A DNA stretch of 64,000 bases, from the NCBI RefSeq assembly GCF_025685415.1, contig NZ_JAGSYB010000001.1, forward strand, positions 1,488,001-1,552,000, given 5' to 3'. Every line of letters starts with the position of its first letter. Position 1 is the first letter of the stretch. Shown here piece by piece: positions 34,148 to 41,490 of this stretch. This DNA comes from Terriglobus aquaticus (lineage in GTDB: Bacteria; Acidobacteriota; Terriglobia; Terriglobales; Acidobacteriaceae). Under the pieces are notes generated by a model. That model saw nothing but the letters and a program-made list of their open reading frames with translations, searched no databases and was not told where the DNA came from. Both the position numbers and the translations under genes were made by a program.

Positions 34148-34843
34148 CTAAGCGTCTGCGCGTTCGAAGCGGTACCCGGCTCCGCGCATGGTCTTTAGAA
34201 AGCGCGGGTTCTCCGCGTCCTCTTCCATCTTTTCGCGGATTCGCCGGACGTAAACGTCTACCGATCGCGGCGTCACAAACCGGGCATCGCCCCAAACCGC
34301 ATCCAGCAACTGATCGCGCGAGAACACGCGTCCGGGGTGCCGTGCCAGGTAGTCCAGCAGCCGGAACTCTGTCGCGGTCATCGTGACGACTTCACCGCGC
34401 AGCCGCATCTGCATGGCGCCGCCGTCCAGCTCCACATCGCCGAAGCGAATTACATCCGGCGATGCCGGCCGTTCGAATCGCCGCAGCACGGCTCGCACGC
34501 GGGCGACCATCTCGCGGGGGCTGAACGGCTTGGTGATGTAATCATCCGCGCCCAGTTCCAGACCCTGCACACGATCCGCCTCTGCGGCCATGGCGGTTAG
34601 AAAGATGACCGGGGTCGTGCTCAACTTTGCGTTCTGCCGGATGCGCCGACACACATCCAGACCGCCGCCACCCGGGACCATGATGTCCAGGAGAAACAGC
34701 GCGGGGGTCTCCCGCTCCGCCGCGGGCAGCACGTCCGCCGCGTGGTCAAAGCTGCGAACCGCAAATCCTGCGCTTTCCAGGTTCAGCCGAACTAAATCCG
34801 CGATGTCGGCTTCGTCTTCCAGTACAAACACGATCTGTGACAA
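34148..34843 (-). CDS. phoB: PhoB-like response regulator
   Basis: A 231-residue OmpR/PhoB-family regulator. The receiver domain has the acidic pair ED (residues 9-10), phospho-acceptor Asp53 in LLDIMVPGGGG, Thr in FLTAMAAE and Lys in DDYITKPFSPREMVARVRAVLRR (in part). The winged-helix domain ends with RSVDVYVRRIREKMEEDAENPRFLKTMRGAGYRFE (in part). TTG at 34843 is chosen as start because GGGAG precedes it and it gives MSQIVFVLEDE; the frame is open to an ATG at 34879. First gene of the phoB-phoR unit. Confidence 0.9.
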   Translation of the reverse strand: MSQIVFVLEDEADIADLVRLNLESAGFAVRSFDHAADVLPAAERETPALFLLDIMVPGGGGLDVCRRIRQNAKLSTTPVIFLTAMAAEADRVQGLELGADDYITKPFSPREMVARVRAVLRRFERPASPDVIRFGDVELDGGAMQMRLRGEVVTMTATEFRLLDYLARHPGRVFSRDQLLDAVWGDARFVTPRSVDVYVRRIREKMEEDAENPRFLKTMRGAGYRFERADA

Positions 34844-34952
34844 ACATTGCTCCCGTGGCGGCCGGACGGCGCGCAGCACGCCCTCAGCCTAGCGCACACG
34901 GAAGTCGCCTTTGCAAACAGCCGATGAAATTCCGGCAGTTCGCTTCCCCGGA

Positions 34953-35930
34953 TTACGCCTGCATCGATTCTTCCGAGGGCCGCAGCCGCACCATCCGCTC
35001 CACGGCGTAGGGTGCGCGGCTGGCACCTGAATGGAAGTGCCGCACCTGCAGTTCTCCCAGGAGGCCGATGCCCATCAACTGGATGCCGGCCAGCAGCAGA
35101 ACGCCACTGATCACAAACAGCGGACCGTGGGCCAGCAGCACGTGTCCGCCGGTCCAGATTTTTGCAATCAGCAGGTACAGCGCCAGCAGGCCGCCGCCCA
35201 GGATGCTCAGACCGCCGATCGATCCGAAAAAGTGCAGAGGCCGCGTCAGGTATTTCAGCAAAAAGCGAATGGTCAGCAGGTCGAAAAACACCCGAAACGT
35301 ACGCGAGATTCCATAGTGACTCTTGCCATACAACCGGGCAGGATTGGAGATCGGTACTTCGCAGATCGAAGCGCCGTACCAGGAGGCCAGCGCCGGGATA
35401 AACCGGTGCATCTGGCCGTACAGCGGGATGTTCTGAATGACCTCGCGACGGTACGCCTTGAACGTGGTGCCGAAGTCGTGAATGCTCACGCCGCTCAGCT
35501 TGGCCATAATCCAGTTGGCCGCGCGCGAAGGAATGCGGCGCAGAACGAAGTTATCGCCGCGCTGGGCGCGCCAACCGCTGACAACGTCGTAGCCTTCTTC
35601 CAGCTTCGCGAGGAAATTGGGGATCTCCGTCGGATCATGCTGCAGATCGCCGTCCATGGCGATGACGAACTCGCCGTTCGCATGATCGAAGCCTGCTGCC
35701 AGGGCGCTGGTCTGACCGAAGTTTCTGCGGAGCTTGATGACCAGGACTCGGCTGTCGACCGCTGCGATCTCTTCCAGAAGGCGGTAGGTCCGGTCACGCG
35801 AACCATCATCCACAAACAGCATCTCGAACGTGTCGCCTACCTGCTCCATTACGTCCTTCAAGCGGTCGTACAGGGCGGTCACGTTATTTTCTTCGTTGTG
35901 AAACGGGACTACTACGGAGTATTTCGGCAC
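34953..35930 (-). CDS. Glycosyltransferase family 2 with C-terminal membrane segments (polyprenol-phosphate sugar transferase-like)
   Basis: A 325-residue GT2 enzyme of the DPM1/GtrB/ArnC type, transferring a sugar from a nucleotide donor to a polyprenyl phosphate. The catalytic domain shows YSVVVPFHNEENNV, FVDDGSRDRTY and MDGDLQHDPTEI (DxD), and two C-terminal TM helices follow (about 230-300). GTG at 35930 is chosen because TACCAT lies exactly six bases upstream and GT2 similarity starts at VPKYSVVVP; the frame is open to 36023. It stands alone here, divergent from a small membrane protein. Confidence 0.87.
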   Translation of the reverse strand: MPKYSVVVPFHNEENNVTALYDRLKDVMEQVGDTFEMLFVDDGSRDRTYRLLEEIAAVDSRVLVIKLRRNFGQTSALAAGFDHANGEFVIAMDGDLQHDPTEIPNFLAKLEEGYDVVSGWRAQRGDNFVLRRIPSRAANWIMAKLSGVSIHDFGTTFKAYRREVIQNIPLYGQMHRFIPALASWYGASICEVPISNPARLYGKSHYGISRTFRVFFDLLTIRFLLKYLTRPLHFFGSIGGLSILGGGLLALYLLIAKIWTGGHVLLAHGPLFVISGVLLLAGIQLMGIGLLGELQVRHFHSGASRAPYAVERMVRLRPSEESMQA

Positions 35931-35936
35931 AGTAAT

Positions 35937-35942
35937 ATGGTA
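35937..35942 (-). promoter_or_regulatory. Candidate -10 hexamer (leaderless) of the GT2 gene
   Basis: On the minus strand TACCAT is followed by ATTACT and then the GTG start at 35930. Confidence 0.4.
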
Positions 35943-36108
35943 CGCCTTTGGCAAACGCAAACGACGGCAAAGGACAGCGCGTACGCCCCCGCTTTTCTGC
36001 ATCCGTGCGCTAGCGGGATGCATCCACTTTGATTCTGTTGACTACCGATGAACTGCACCTGGATTGGTTCCTTCGAAACCCTCCTACGGTGCTACCGTCA
36101 GACAGACC

Positions 36109-36597
36109 ATGGCGAAACGAATCGTAGCGGCGTTCATCCTGCTCGCAGTTCTCGCGGCAAGCTACTGGGCTTACCAGCGCCACCAGCTCGCTGCCCGCCT
36201 GCGTAACGGGGATGTCACGACATCCGAAGTGCGCGATAGCGACGGCGACATCGCACACGCAACGCCCAGCCGGTCCGACACGCCCGGCACCATCAACACG
36301 GAGCCTGTGGCAGCAGCAAAGACCCGCAACGCCAGCACTCAATCCGCTTCCCTGTCGCAGTTGCAAAGCGAAGCCACGGCAGCGATCGACAACGTAGCGG
36401 CTCCCGCCACAGACACCGAGGCGCCAAACGCACCCAACGGTGCGCGCTTCGCCGGTTCGGGACGCTTCCAGATCTATCGCCAGGGCAACCTCACCTGGCG
36501 CGTCAACACCGACGACGGATCGTCCTGCATCCTCTTCGCCACTGACCAGGAGTGGCGCAAGCCCATCGTGTACAACCACGGTTGCCCCAACAGCTAG
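36109..36597 (+). CDS. Membrane-anchored or secreted protein, unknown function
   Basis: A 162-residue protein with one N-terminal hydrophobic segment (MAKRIVAAFILLAVLAASYW), a low-complexity Ala/Thr/Ser-rich stretch at about 35-110, and a small C-terminal module rich in aromatic residues (GRFQIYRQGNLTWRVNTDDGSS, ending EWRKPIVYNHGCPNS) with two cysteines that could form a disulphide. I do not recognise a family. The start at 36109 is chosen because the hydrophobic segment begins there. Its last four bases overlap the end of the convergent S4-domain gene. Confidence 0.65.
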   Translation: MAKRIVAAFILLAVLAASYWAYQRHQLAARLRNGDVTTSEVRDSDGDIAHATPSRSDTPGTINTEPVAAAKTRNASTQSASLSQLQSEATAAIDNVAAPATDTEAPNAPNGARFAGSGRFQIYRQGNLTWRVNTDDGSSCILFATDQEWRKPIVYNHGCPNS

Positions 36598-36974
36598 AAT
36601 CGCTCGCGCACGTTGTCCATGCGGCGCCGATCTTTCTTCGACGGCTTTCCTTCGTGCAGCACCTCGAAGACTGGCATCATGCGCCGCTGTTCCGCAGCCT
36701 CGGCGCGTTTCGCCTTGCTTTCCTCGGTCTCTTCATACAGTTGCTGCGCAACACTTGCCGGACCCCGCTGGTCGCTCAGCCCCAGCACGCGTACCGTAAA
36801 CTCGGCTGAATCGGTGCGAACACGAAGCACATCGCCCGGCGAGATATTCCGCGACGCCTTGGCCGCGTGATCCTGCACGGAGACCCGGTTAAGCTCGCAC
36901 GCCCTCGCCGAAAGCGTCCGAGTCTTGAAAAACCGCGCTGCCCAAAGCCATTTGTCTAAACGAACACCCGTCAT
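36594..36974 (-). CDS. hslR: S4-domain RNA-binding protein, HslR (Hsp15)-like
   Basis: A 126-residue protein beginning MTGVRLDKWLWAARFFKTRTLSARAC, the S4 domain of Hsp15 proteins, with SPGDVLRVR following and a basic tail (GKPSKKDRRRMDNVRERF). Hsp15 rescues stalled 50S subunits carrying peptidyl-tRNA. The ATG at 36974 overlaps the stop of the upstream gene in an ATGA, so the two are translationally coupled. The frame stays open to 37091 but without similarity. Confidence 0.9.
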   Translation of the reverse strand: MTGVRLDKWLWAARFFKTRTLSARACELNRVSVQDHAAKASRNISPGDVLRVRTDSAEFTVRVLGLSDQRGPASVAQQLYEETEESKAKRAEAAEQRRMMPVFEVLHEGKPSKKDRRRMDNVRERF

Positions 36975-37612
36975 CTGCTGTCTTTGGATGCGGTCCAAGC
37001 CGCCGCGTAGCAACGGTGCATCTCGCCGGGAAAGAGCCGGGATGCGGCCCGCAGCCACCGCTCGCCAGCCATCCTCTCTGCCAAGGCGCACCCGCTAAGC
37101 TGTTCCAGCAACTCAGCATCGATCGCGCGCAGCTCACGCCAGGTTTGCGCGGTTCGTGCAAGGATGCCGTCCGCATCCGCGACGACCAGCCTCTCTGCTC
37201 CGCGCTCTATCAGCACTCCACCGGCCTCAGCGTCCTTGTCACCGGGCCACACGGCATCCGGCTGCACGCCCCGGGCCGCTGCCTCTCCCCACACGGTTCC
37301 AGCCGCATCCAGCACAGCCACGCTCACGGGCAGGCCCTTGCGGATCTCGTTCTTCAGAATGCGCAATGCCTCGCCAAGCGTGGTCACCTGAAAATCGCTG
37401 AGACCCTGGAGCCCGCTCTCGCGCAGGCTGGTCTCGTCCGCGCACACCCAAAGCACTGCGCCACCCGTGGCCAGCACCGCCATGGCAAAGGCAGCCGCTT
37501 CGTCACTGGCGGAGAGCAGTACCAGCCGCCCTGACCACGTGTCGTGCCGCTGCATCAACGACAGAAATGCCGCCAGGGAGCGCCGCTGCAGGGTGTTCTC
37601 ACTCCGGTCCAC
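36971..37612 (-). CDS. Conserved-looking protein of unknown function upstream of hslR
   Basis: A 213-residue soluble protein that I do not recognise. It has alternating hydrophobic strands and helices (SGRLVLLSASDEAAAFAMAV, GGAVLWVCADETSLRES, LPVSVAVLDAAGTVWGEAAARG) that suggest an alpha/beta Rossmann-like fold, but no glycine-rich nucleotide loop. The start is GTG at 37612 with GGAGGAG seven bases before it. It overlaps hslR by four bases, which points to co-translation with a ribosome-rescue factor, and is divergent from the DUF4149 gene by 35 bases. Confidence 0.7.
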   Translation of the reverse strand: MDRSENTLQRRSLAAFLSLMQRHDTWSGRLVLLSASDEAAAFAMAVLATGGAVLWVCADETSLRESGLQGLSDFQVTTLGEALRILKNEIRKGLPVSVAVLDAAGTVWGEAAARGVQPDAVWPGDKDAEAGGVLIERGAERLVVADADGILARTAQTWRELRAIDAELLEQLSGCALAERMAGERWLRAASRLFPGEMHRCYAAAWTASKDSR

Positions 37613-37635
37613 ACCGCTCCTCCGTACAAGCAGCC

Positions 37636-37641
37636 TAAACT
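37636..37641 (+). promoter_or_regulatory. Candidate -10 hexamer (leaderless) of the DUF4149 gene
   Basis: TAAACT lies exactly six bases before the ATG at 37648, in a gap of only 35 bases between two divergent starts. Confidence 0.45.
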
Positions 37642-37647
37642 GGGCCC

Positions 37648-38202
37648 ATGCAGACGTTGTTACGCTCCATCCGCTCGCTCGCGCTCACCTTCTGGATCGG
37701 CAGCATCCTGTTTTTTGGCGCCGTGGTGGCACCCCGCGCCTTCCAGTTGCTCGGCAAACAGGCGGACTTTGGCACCTTCATTGGAGCCTGCCTCCTCACG
37801 CTGCACGGCGCGGGTCTGTGGTGCGGCGTGCTCATCCTGGTAGCGGTCCGGCTGCTGAAACATCACGCTCGCCTGCCGCTGGTACAGGTCGCGCTCGTGT
37901 TTGTCATGATGGCGCTCACCTGGGCCAGCAACCGCTTCATCATTGCGCCCATGGAGCATGACCGCGCACTCGCGGGCGGCCAGATTGAAGCACTGCTGCC
38001 CGGCTCACCGTTGCGCACCGACTTTGACGCGCGTCACAAGTGGTCTACGACGGTGGAAGGCATCGTCCTTCTGCTCGGCGTGGTGGAGATCATCCTCGCC
38101 AGCAGCGAGCGCGAAGAAGTGCTCATCGTCGACCGAGACACGGAACGCCCCGGTGCGCTGCCGCCAGTCCGCAAGCGTCCGCTCGGCCTGGACGAACTGT
38201 AG
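37648..38202 (+). CDS. DUF4149 (TMEM205-like) membrane protein
   Basis: A 184-residue inner-membrane protein with four hydrophobic segments. The opening SLALTFWIGSILFFGAVVAPRAFQ and the later ALTWASNRFIIAPMEHDRA and DARHKWSTTVEGIVLLLGVVEI match the DUF4149/TMEM205-like family, in which a conserved R-x-F-x-Lys/His pattern recurs; function is unknown. A polar tail of about 30 residues follows. It appears monocistronic, with a leaderless-type promoter and a terminator behind it. Confidence 0.82.
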   Translation: MQTLLRSIRSLALTFWIGSILFFGAVVAPRAFQLLGKQADFGTFIGACLLTLHGAGLWCGVLILVAVRLLKHHARLPLVQVALVFVMMALTWASNRFIIAPMEHDRALAGGQIEALLPGSPLRTDFDARHKWSTTVEGIVLLLGVVEIILASSEREEVLIVDRDTERPGALPPVRKRPLGLDEL

Positions 38203-38230
38203 CCCTCGCAACACGGGCACATTCAAAGCA

Positions 38231-38260
38231 AACGAGGCAGAGCTTGAGCTCTGCCTCGTT
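38231..38260. terminator. Bidirectional hairpin terminator
   Basis: A 13-bp perfect stem (AACGAGGCAGAGC with GCTCTGCCTCGTT) and loop TTGA between convergent genes. It shares the GCANAGC-N4-GCTNTGC core with two other hairpins in the window. Confidence 0.8.
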
Positions 38261-38284
38261 CTCCTGCCGCCGTAATTGCCTCGA

Positions 38285-39451
38285 CTACTCCACCGGCATC
38301 CTCGCTTTGTACCCGTCGCGAGCCGCCACGGTGTACTTCACCTTCTTATTCTTCTCGTCGACCATTTGCAGCGGCATACCTTCGTTGTCGACCAGTTCCA
38401 CCTTGATCTTGCGATAGGTGCCATCCTGGGCAGTGTTCGTCGGCCGGTACGTGATGATGTACTGGTTCCGAATCGACTGGTTGATCTCGCTGAAGATGTC
38501 CGGCAGTTCACCCTCGAAGCGCGGGAAGTACGCCCGGCCGCCTGTCATCTGCGCAAACGTCCGCATCTGGTTATCGGCCTGCAGGTAGTCCATGCGCGCA
38601 ATCGCGCCCATGCGGCCGTCCGCCAGCGTGCGCAACAGGCCCCCCGTGCTGATGCAGTAGATGCTCACGTTTTGTGCGCTTTGCACCTTTTTCAGCATGG
38701 TGTCCAGCGTGATCTTCGAGAAGGTATCGCGGCCACTCGAGATCAGGATGATGTACTTGCGGCCGTCGATCCGGCTCACCCGATCCAGCGTCTCGTACAG
38801 GGCATCGAACTCGTCAGTGTCGCTGAAACCAGGGATGGTCAGCGTCTGCAGCGCCTGCGCGGTGACCTGCTTGTCCTTGGTGAAGTCCGTCAAAATGTGG
38901 GTACGCAGGTCATACGTAATGACCGCGATGTAGTCCTCCGGCTTAAGCGACTTGAAGAACACATACGAGGATTGCCGCATGTCCTGGATGAAGGCCCAGC
39001 TATTCGCGGCGAACTCCAGCAGCATCACGGCCGTGATCGGTGCAGTGGTCTGCCGCACCTCAGTGATGCGCTGCGGCACACCATCCTCGAGCACGCGGAA
39101 ATTACCGGCCTTCAAACCGGGAACGAACTGGCGCGTCTTGTCGAGCTGAACGCTCACGTCCACGTTCACTACGGGAACGTCGACGCGCAACGTGTAGTTC
39201 TGCAGTTCTTTCGGCGTCTTGTCCTTCGGCTGTTCCGGCGCTGGCGGTTCTGGCTCGGGATCGGCGTACTTGCGCTTCCGCACCACGGGAGCGTTGTCCT
39301 GCACGGGACCCTGGTCGGGCTGCGCCTGCGGAGTCTGCTGTGCAGGCGGGGTCTGTGGCTGCTGTTGCGCGCCAGTTGCGGGGCAAAGAGCGCCGGCGCT
39401 CAACAGCGTGGCGGCGAGCACAAGCGTTTGGGAAGTCCGGAAAGGAAGCAC
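38285..39451 (-). CDS. Secreted VWFA-related acidobacterial-domain protein
   Basis: A 388-residue exported protein: signal peptide (LVLAATLLSAGALCPATGAQ), a Pro/Gln/Glu-rich linker (about 28-80), then the VWFA-related domain characteristic of acidobacteria (LRVDVPVVNVDVSVQLDK, FRVLEDGVPQRITEV, YDLRTHILTDFTKD, RKYIILISSGRDTFSK). The classical DxSxS metal site is not intact: the equivalent stretch reads LLEFAANSW. The family is greatly expanded in acidobacteria, with no assigned role. Start is a GTG at 39451 behind GAGGAC. It is divergent from the S55 gene. Confidence 0.9.
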   Translation of the reverse strand: MLPFRTSQTLVLAATLLSAGALCPATGAQQQPQTPPAQQTPQAQPDQGPVQDNAPVVRKRKYADPEPEPPAPEQPKDKTPKELQNYTLRVDVPVVNVDVSVQLDKTRQFVPGLKAGNFRVLEDGVPQRITEVRQTTAPITAVMLLEFAANSWAFIQDMRQSSYVFFKSLKPEDYIAVITYDLRTHILTDFTKDKQVTAQALQTLTIPGFSDTDEFDALYETLDRVSRIDGRKYIILISSGRDTFSKITLDTMLKKVQSAQNVSIYCISTGGLLRTLADGRMGAIARMDYLQADNQMRTFAQMTGGRAYFPRFEGELPDIFSEINQSIRNQYIITYRPTNTAQDGTYRKIKVELVDNEGMPLQMVDEKNKKVKYTVAARDGYKARMPVE

Positions 39452-39588
39452 GGGATCAGGTCCTCAAGCAAAACTGTAAGCGAAACGTCCGGAGCAGCGT
39501 AGACGATGTCCGCGCGGTTGCGTCCGGCCAAAGACAAGTGGCGCCTGCGCATTGGCAACACTGCCGCAACGTCTCTACTCTGGTAGAC

Positions 39589-41457
39589 GTGATTGGTCGC
39601 GCAACGGTTCCAGCAACGGAGAAGCCCTGGCGGCGAGCCGCGTTCCGTCTCTGCTGGACGCTGGCCCTTTGCGCCGTTGGTGCCGGCTCGCCCGCCCTGC
39701 GCGCGCAGGCCGCTGCAGCGTCCGCCGGGCCGCCGCTCCACGCTGAGCCCTTTCCGCTGAGCGAAGTGCGCCGCGGCCAGCACGGCACTGCGTGGACCGT
39801 GTTTGAAGGCCGTGTTCCGGAGCCCATGGACGTCGAGATCCTGGGCCGCATGCCCAACAGCATCGGCCCCGGTCAAGACATGATCCTTGCCCGGCTGCAC
39901 GGCACCAAGCCAGACTTCACGGGCGTGGTCGCCGGCATGAGCGGATCGCCCGTGTACATCGACGGCAAGCTGCTGGGCGCACTCAGCTTTCGCATCGGCC
40001 AGTTCAGCAAAGAGCCCATCTGCGGCATCACGCCGATCGAGTACATGCTGCAGGTCCGCGATTTGCCGAACGCTCTGAACCCCACAGCGCCGGAGCGTCC
40101 TGCCCCGCCCGCCACCCCCGCTGAACCCGTGGCTGCCCTCGCACCTTCCTTTAGCCCTGCACGCAACGACGGCCTAACGCCCATCGCCACCCCGCTTGTC
40201 TTCAGCGGCTTCTCCGCAGACACCCTGGACCGTTTCGGTGCAAATTTTCGCGCGCTCGGCCTTGAACCAGTCAGCGGCCTGGGTTCCGCGTCGCCGGACA
40301 CGCCCCAGCCGGAGCCGATCGTGCCCGGTTCAGCGGTTTCCGCGGTTCTGGCGCGGGGTGACCTGAACATCGCAGCCACCTGCACGGTGACTTACCTCGA
40401 TGCGAAGCAACTGCTGGCCTGCGGGCACCCCATCACACAATACGGCGACATCGACGTGCCCATGACCAAGGCTGAGGTGCTCGCCACCCTGCCGTCGCCC
40501 CAGAACGCCTTCAAGATCGTCAACACGACCGAAACTGTAGGCGCGTTCACTGAAGATCGCTCCAACGCAATCGCCGGTTCGTTTCGGGTACAGGCACCCA
40601 TGATCCCGGTCGCGGTCGAGCTTGCGCCCGTCGCCGGTTCCGGCCTTCCTGCCCGCACCCTGCACTTCCAGGTACTCAACAATCGCGAGCTGACGCCCCA
40701 GGTGCTGCTGGCCGGGGTATACCAGGCGCTCAGCGGAACCAACACCTCGGGCAGCGAGATGAGCCTGCGTCTTACCGGCTCGGTCGCCATCGCCAACCAC
40801 GAGCCGCTCCGTCTGGATGCCACTCTTTCCTCCGGCGAGGGCCAGCCCGCAGCCGTGGGAGCTGCCGTGCTGCTGGCGCAGCGTTTCAGCCGTGTCTACG
40901 GCAACGCTCTGGAACAGCCGGTGATTACGGCAGTGGACCTGCACGCCGCTGTCGTACCCACCCGCGAGTCCATCCAAATCGAATCCGCCCGCCTGTCCAC
41001 CGACGAGGCTCGCCCCGGAGACACCGTCGTGGTGCAGGCGACCATCCGCCCGTGGCAGCAGTCGGCCCGCGTCGTGGAAGTGCCCATCAAGCTGCCGACC
41101 ACGTTGGAGAACGGCCCTTTGCGCATCGTCGTAGGAGACAGCACGACCATGGATCGCCTGGTCGCGCCTCCAGCTGGCAGCGCGCCGCATCCGCTTGACC
41201 TGGCCGACACCATCACCCAACTGAACCGCACCCACACCAACGACCGGCTCTACGTGGCCCTGCTCGATCACGAGACGCAGGGGGTCACCGCCGCCGCGGC
41301 ACTGCCGTCCTTGCCGCCGGATGTGGTGAACACCCTGCAACCGCTCCGCGACTCGCGGGAAATCTCTTTCACCTCTGAAACCGCCAAAGAAGCTGGCTCC
41401 GTTCCGCTGGACGCTGCCGTCAGCGGCTCCCAGGTCCTTACCCTTCGCATCCGCTAG
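39589..41457 (+). CDS. SpoIVB-type S55 peptidase-domain protein, apparently circularly permuted
   Basis: A 622-residue exported protein with a signal peptide (CWTLALCAVGAGSPALRAQ). GMSGSPVYIDGKLLGAL at 116-132 holds the presumed nucleophilic Ser; the His motif LACGHPITQYG (His280) comes later. In SpoIVB from Bacillus the GH motif precedes GMSGSP, so the order is reversed here. The C-terminal 300 residues look like beta-rich domains. Substrate is unknown; the cell is not a spore-former by anything seen here. GTG at 39589 is chosen because it starts the signal peptide and TACTCT lies seven bases upstream; the frame is open to 39340. The next gene begins 33 bases after the stop. Confidence 0.82.
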   Translation: MIGRATVPATEKPWRRAAFRLCWTLALCAVGAGSPALRAQAAAASAGPPLHAEPFPLSEVRRGQHGTAWTVFEGRVPEPMDVEILGRMPNSIGPGQDMILARLHGTKPDFTGVVAGMSGSPVYIDGKLLGALSFRIGQFSKEPICGITPIEYMLQVRDLPNALNPTAPERPAPPATPAEPVAALAPSFSPARNDGLTPIATPLVFSGFSADTLDRFGANFRALGLEPVSGLGSASPDTPQPEPIVPGSAVSAVLARGDLNIAATCTVTYLDAKQLLACGHPITQYGDIDVPMTKAEVLATLPSPQNAFKIVNTTETVGAFTEDRSNAIAGSFRVQAPMIPVAVELAPVAGSGLPARTLHFQVLNNRELTPQVLLAGVYQALSGTNTSGSEMSLRLTGSVAIANHEPLRLDATLSSGEGQPAAVGAAVLLAQRFSRVYGNALEQPVITAVDLHAAVVPTRESIQIESARLSTDEARPGDTVVVQATIRPWQQSARVVEVPIKLPTTLENGPLRIVVGDSTTMDRLVAPPAGSAPHPLDLADTITQLNRTHTNDRLYVALLDHETQGVTAAAALPSLPPDVVNTLQPLRDSREISFTSETAKEAGSVPLDAAVSGSQVLTLRIR

Positions 41458-41490
41458 ACCGAGCCGACGAACTCAAGACGAGGTATTGCT

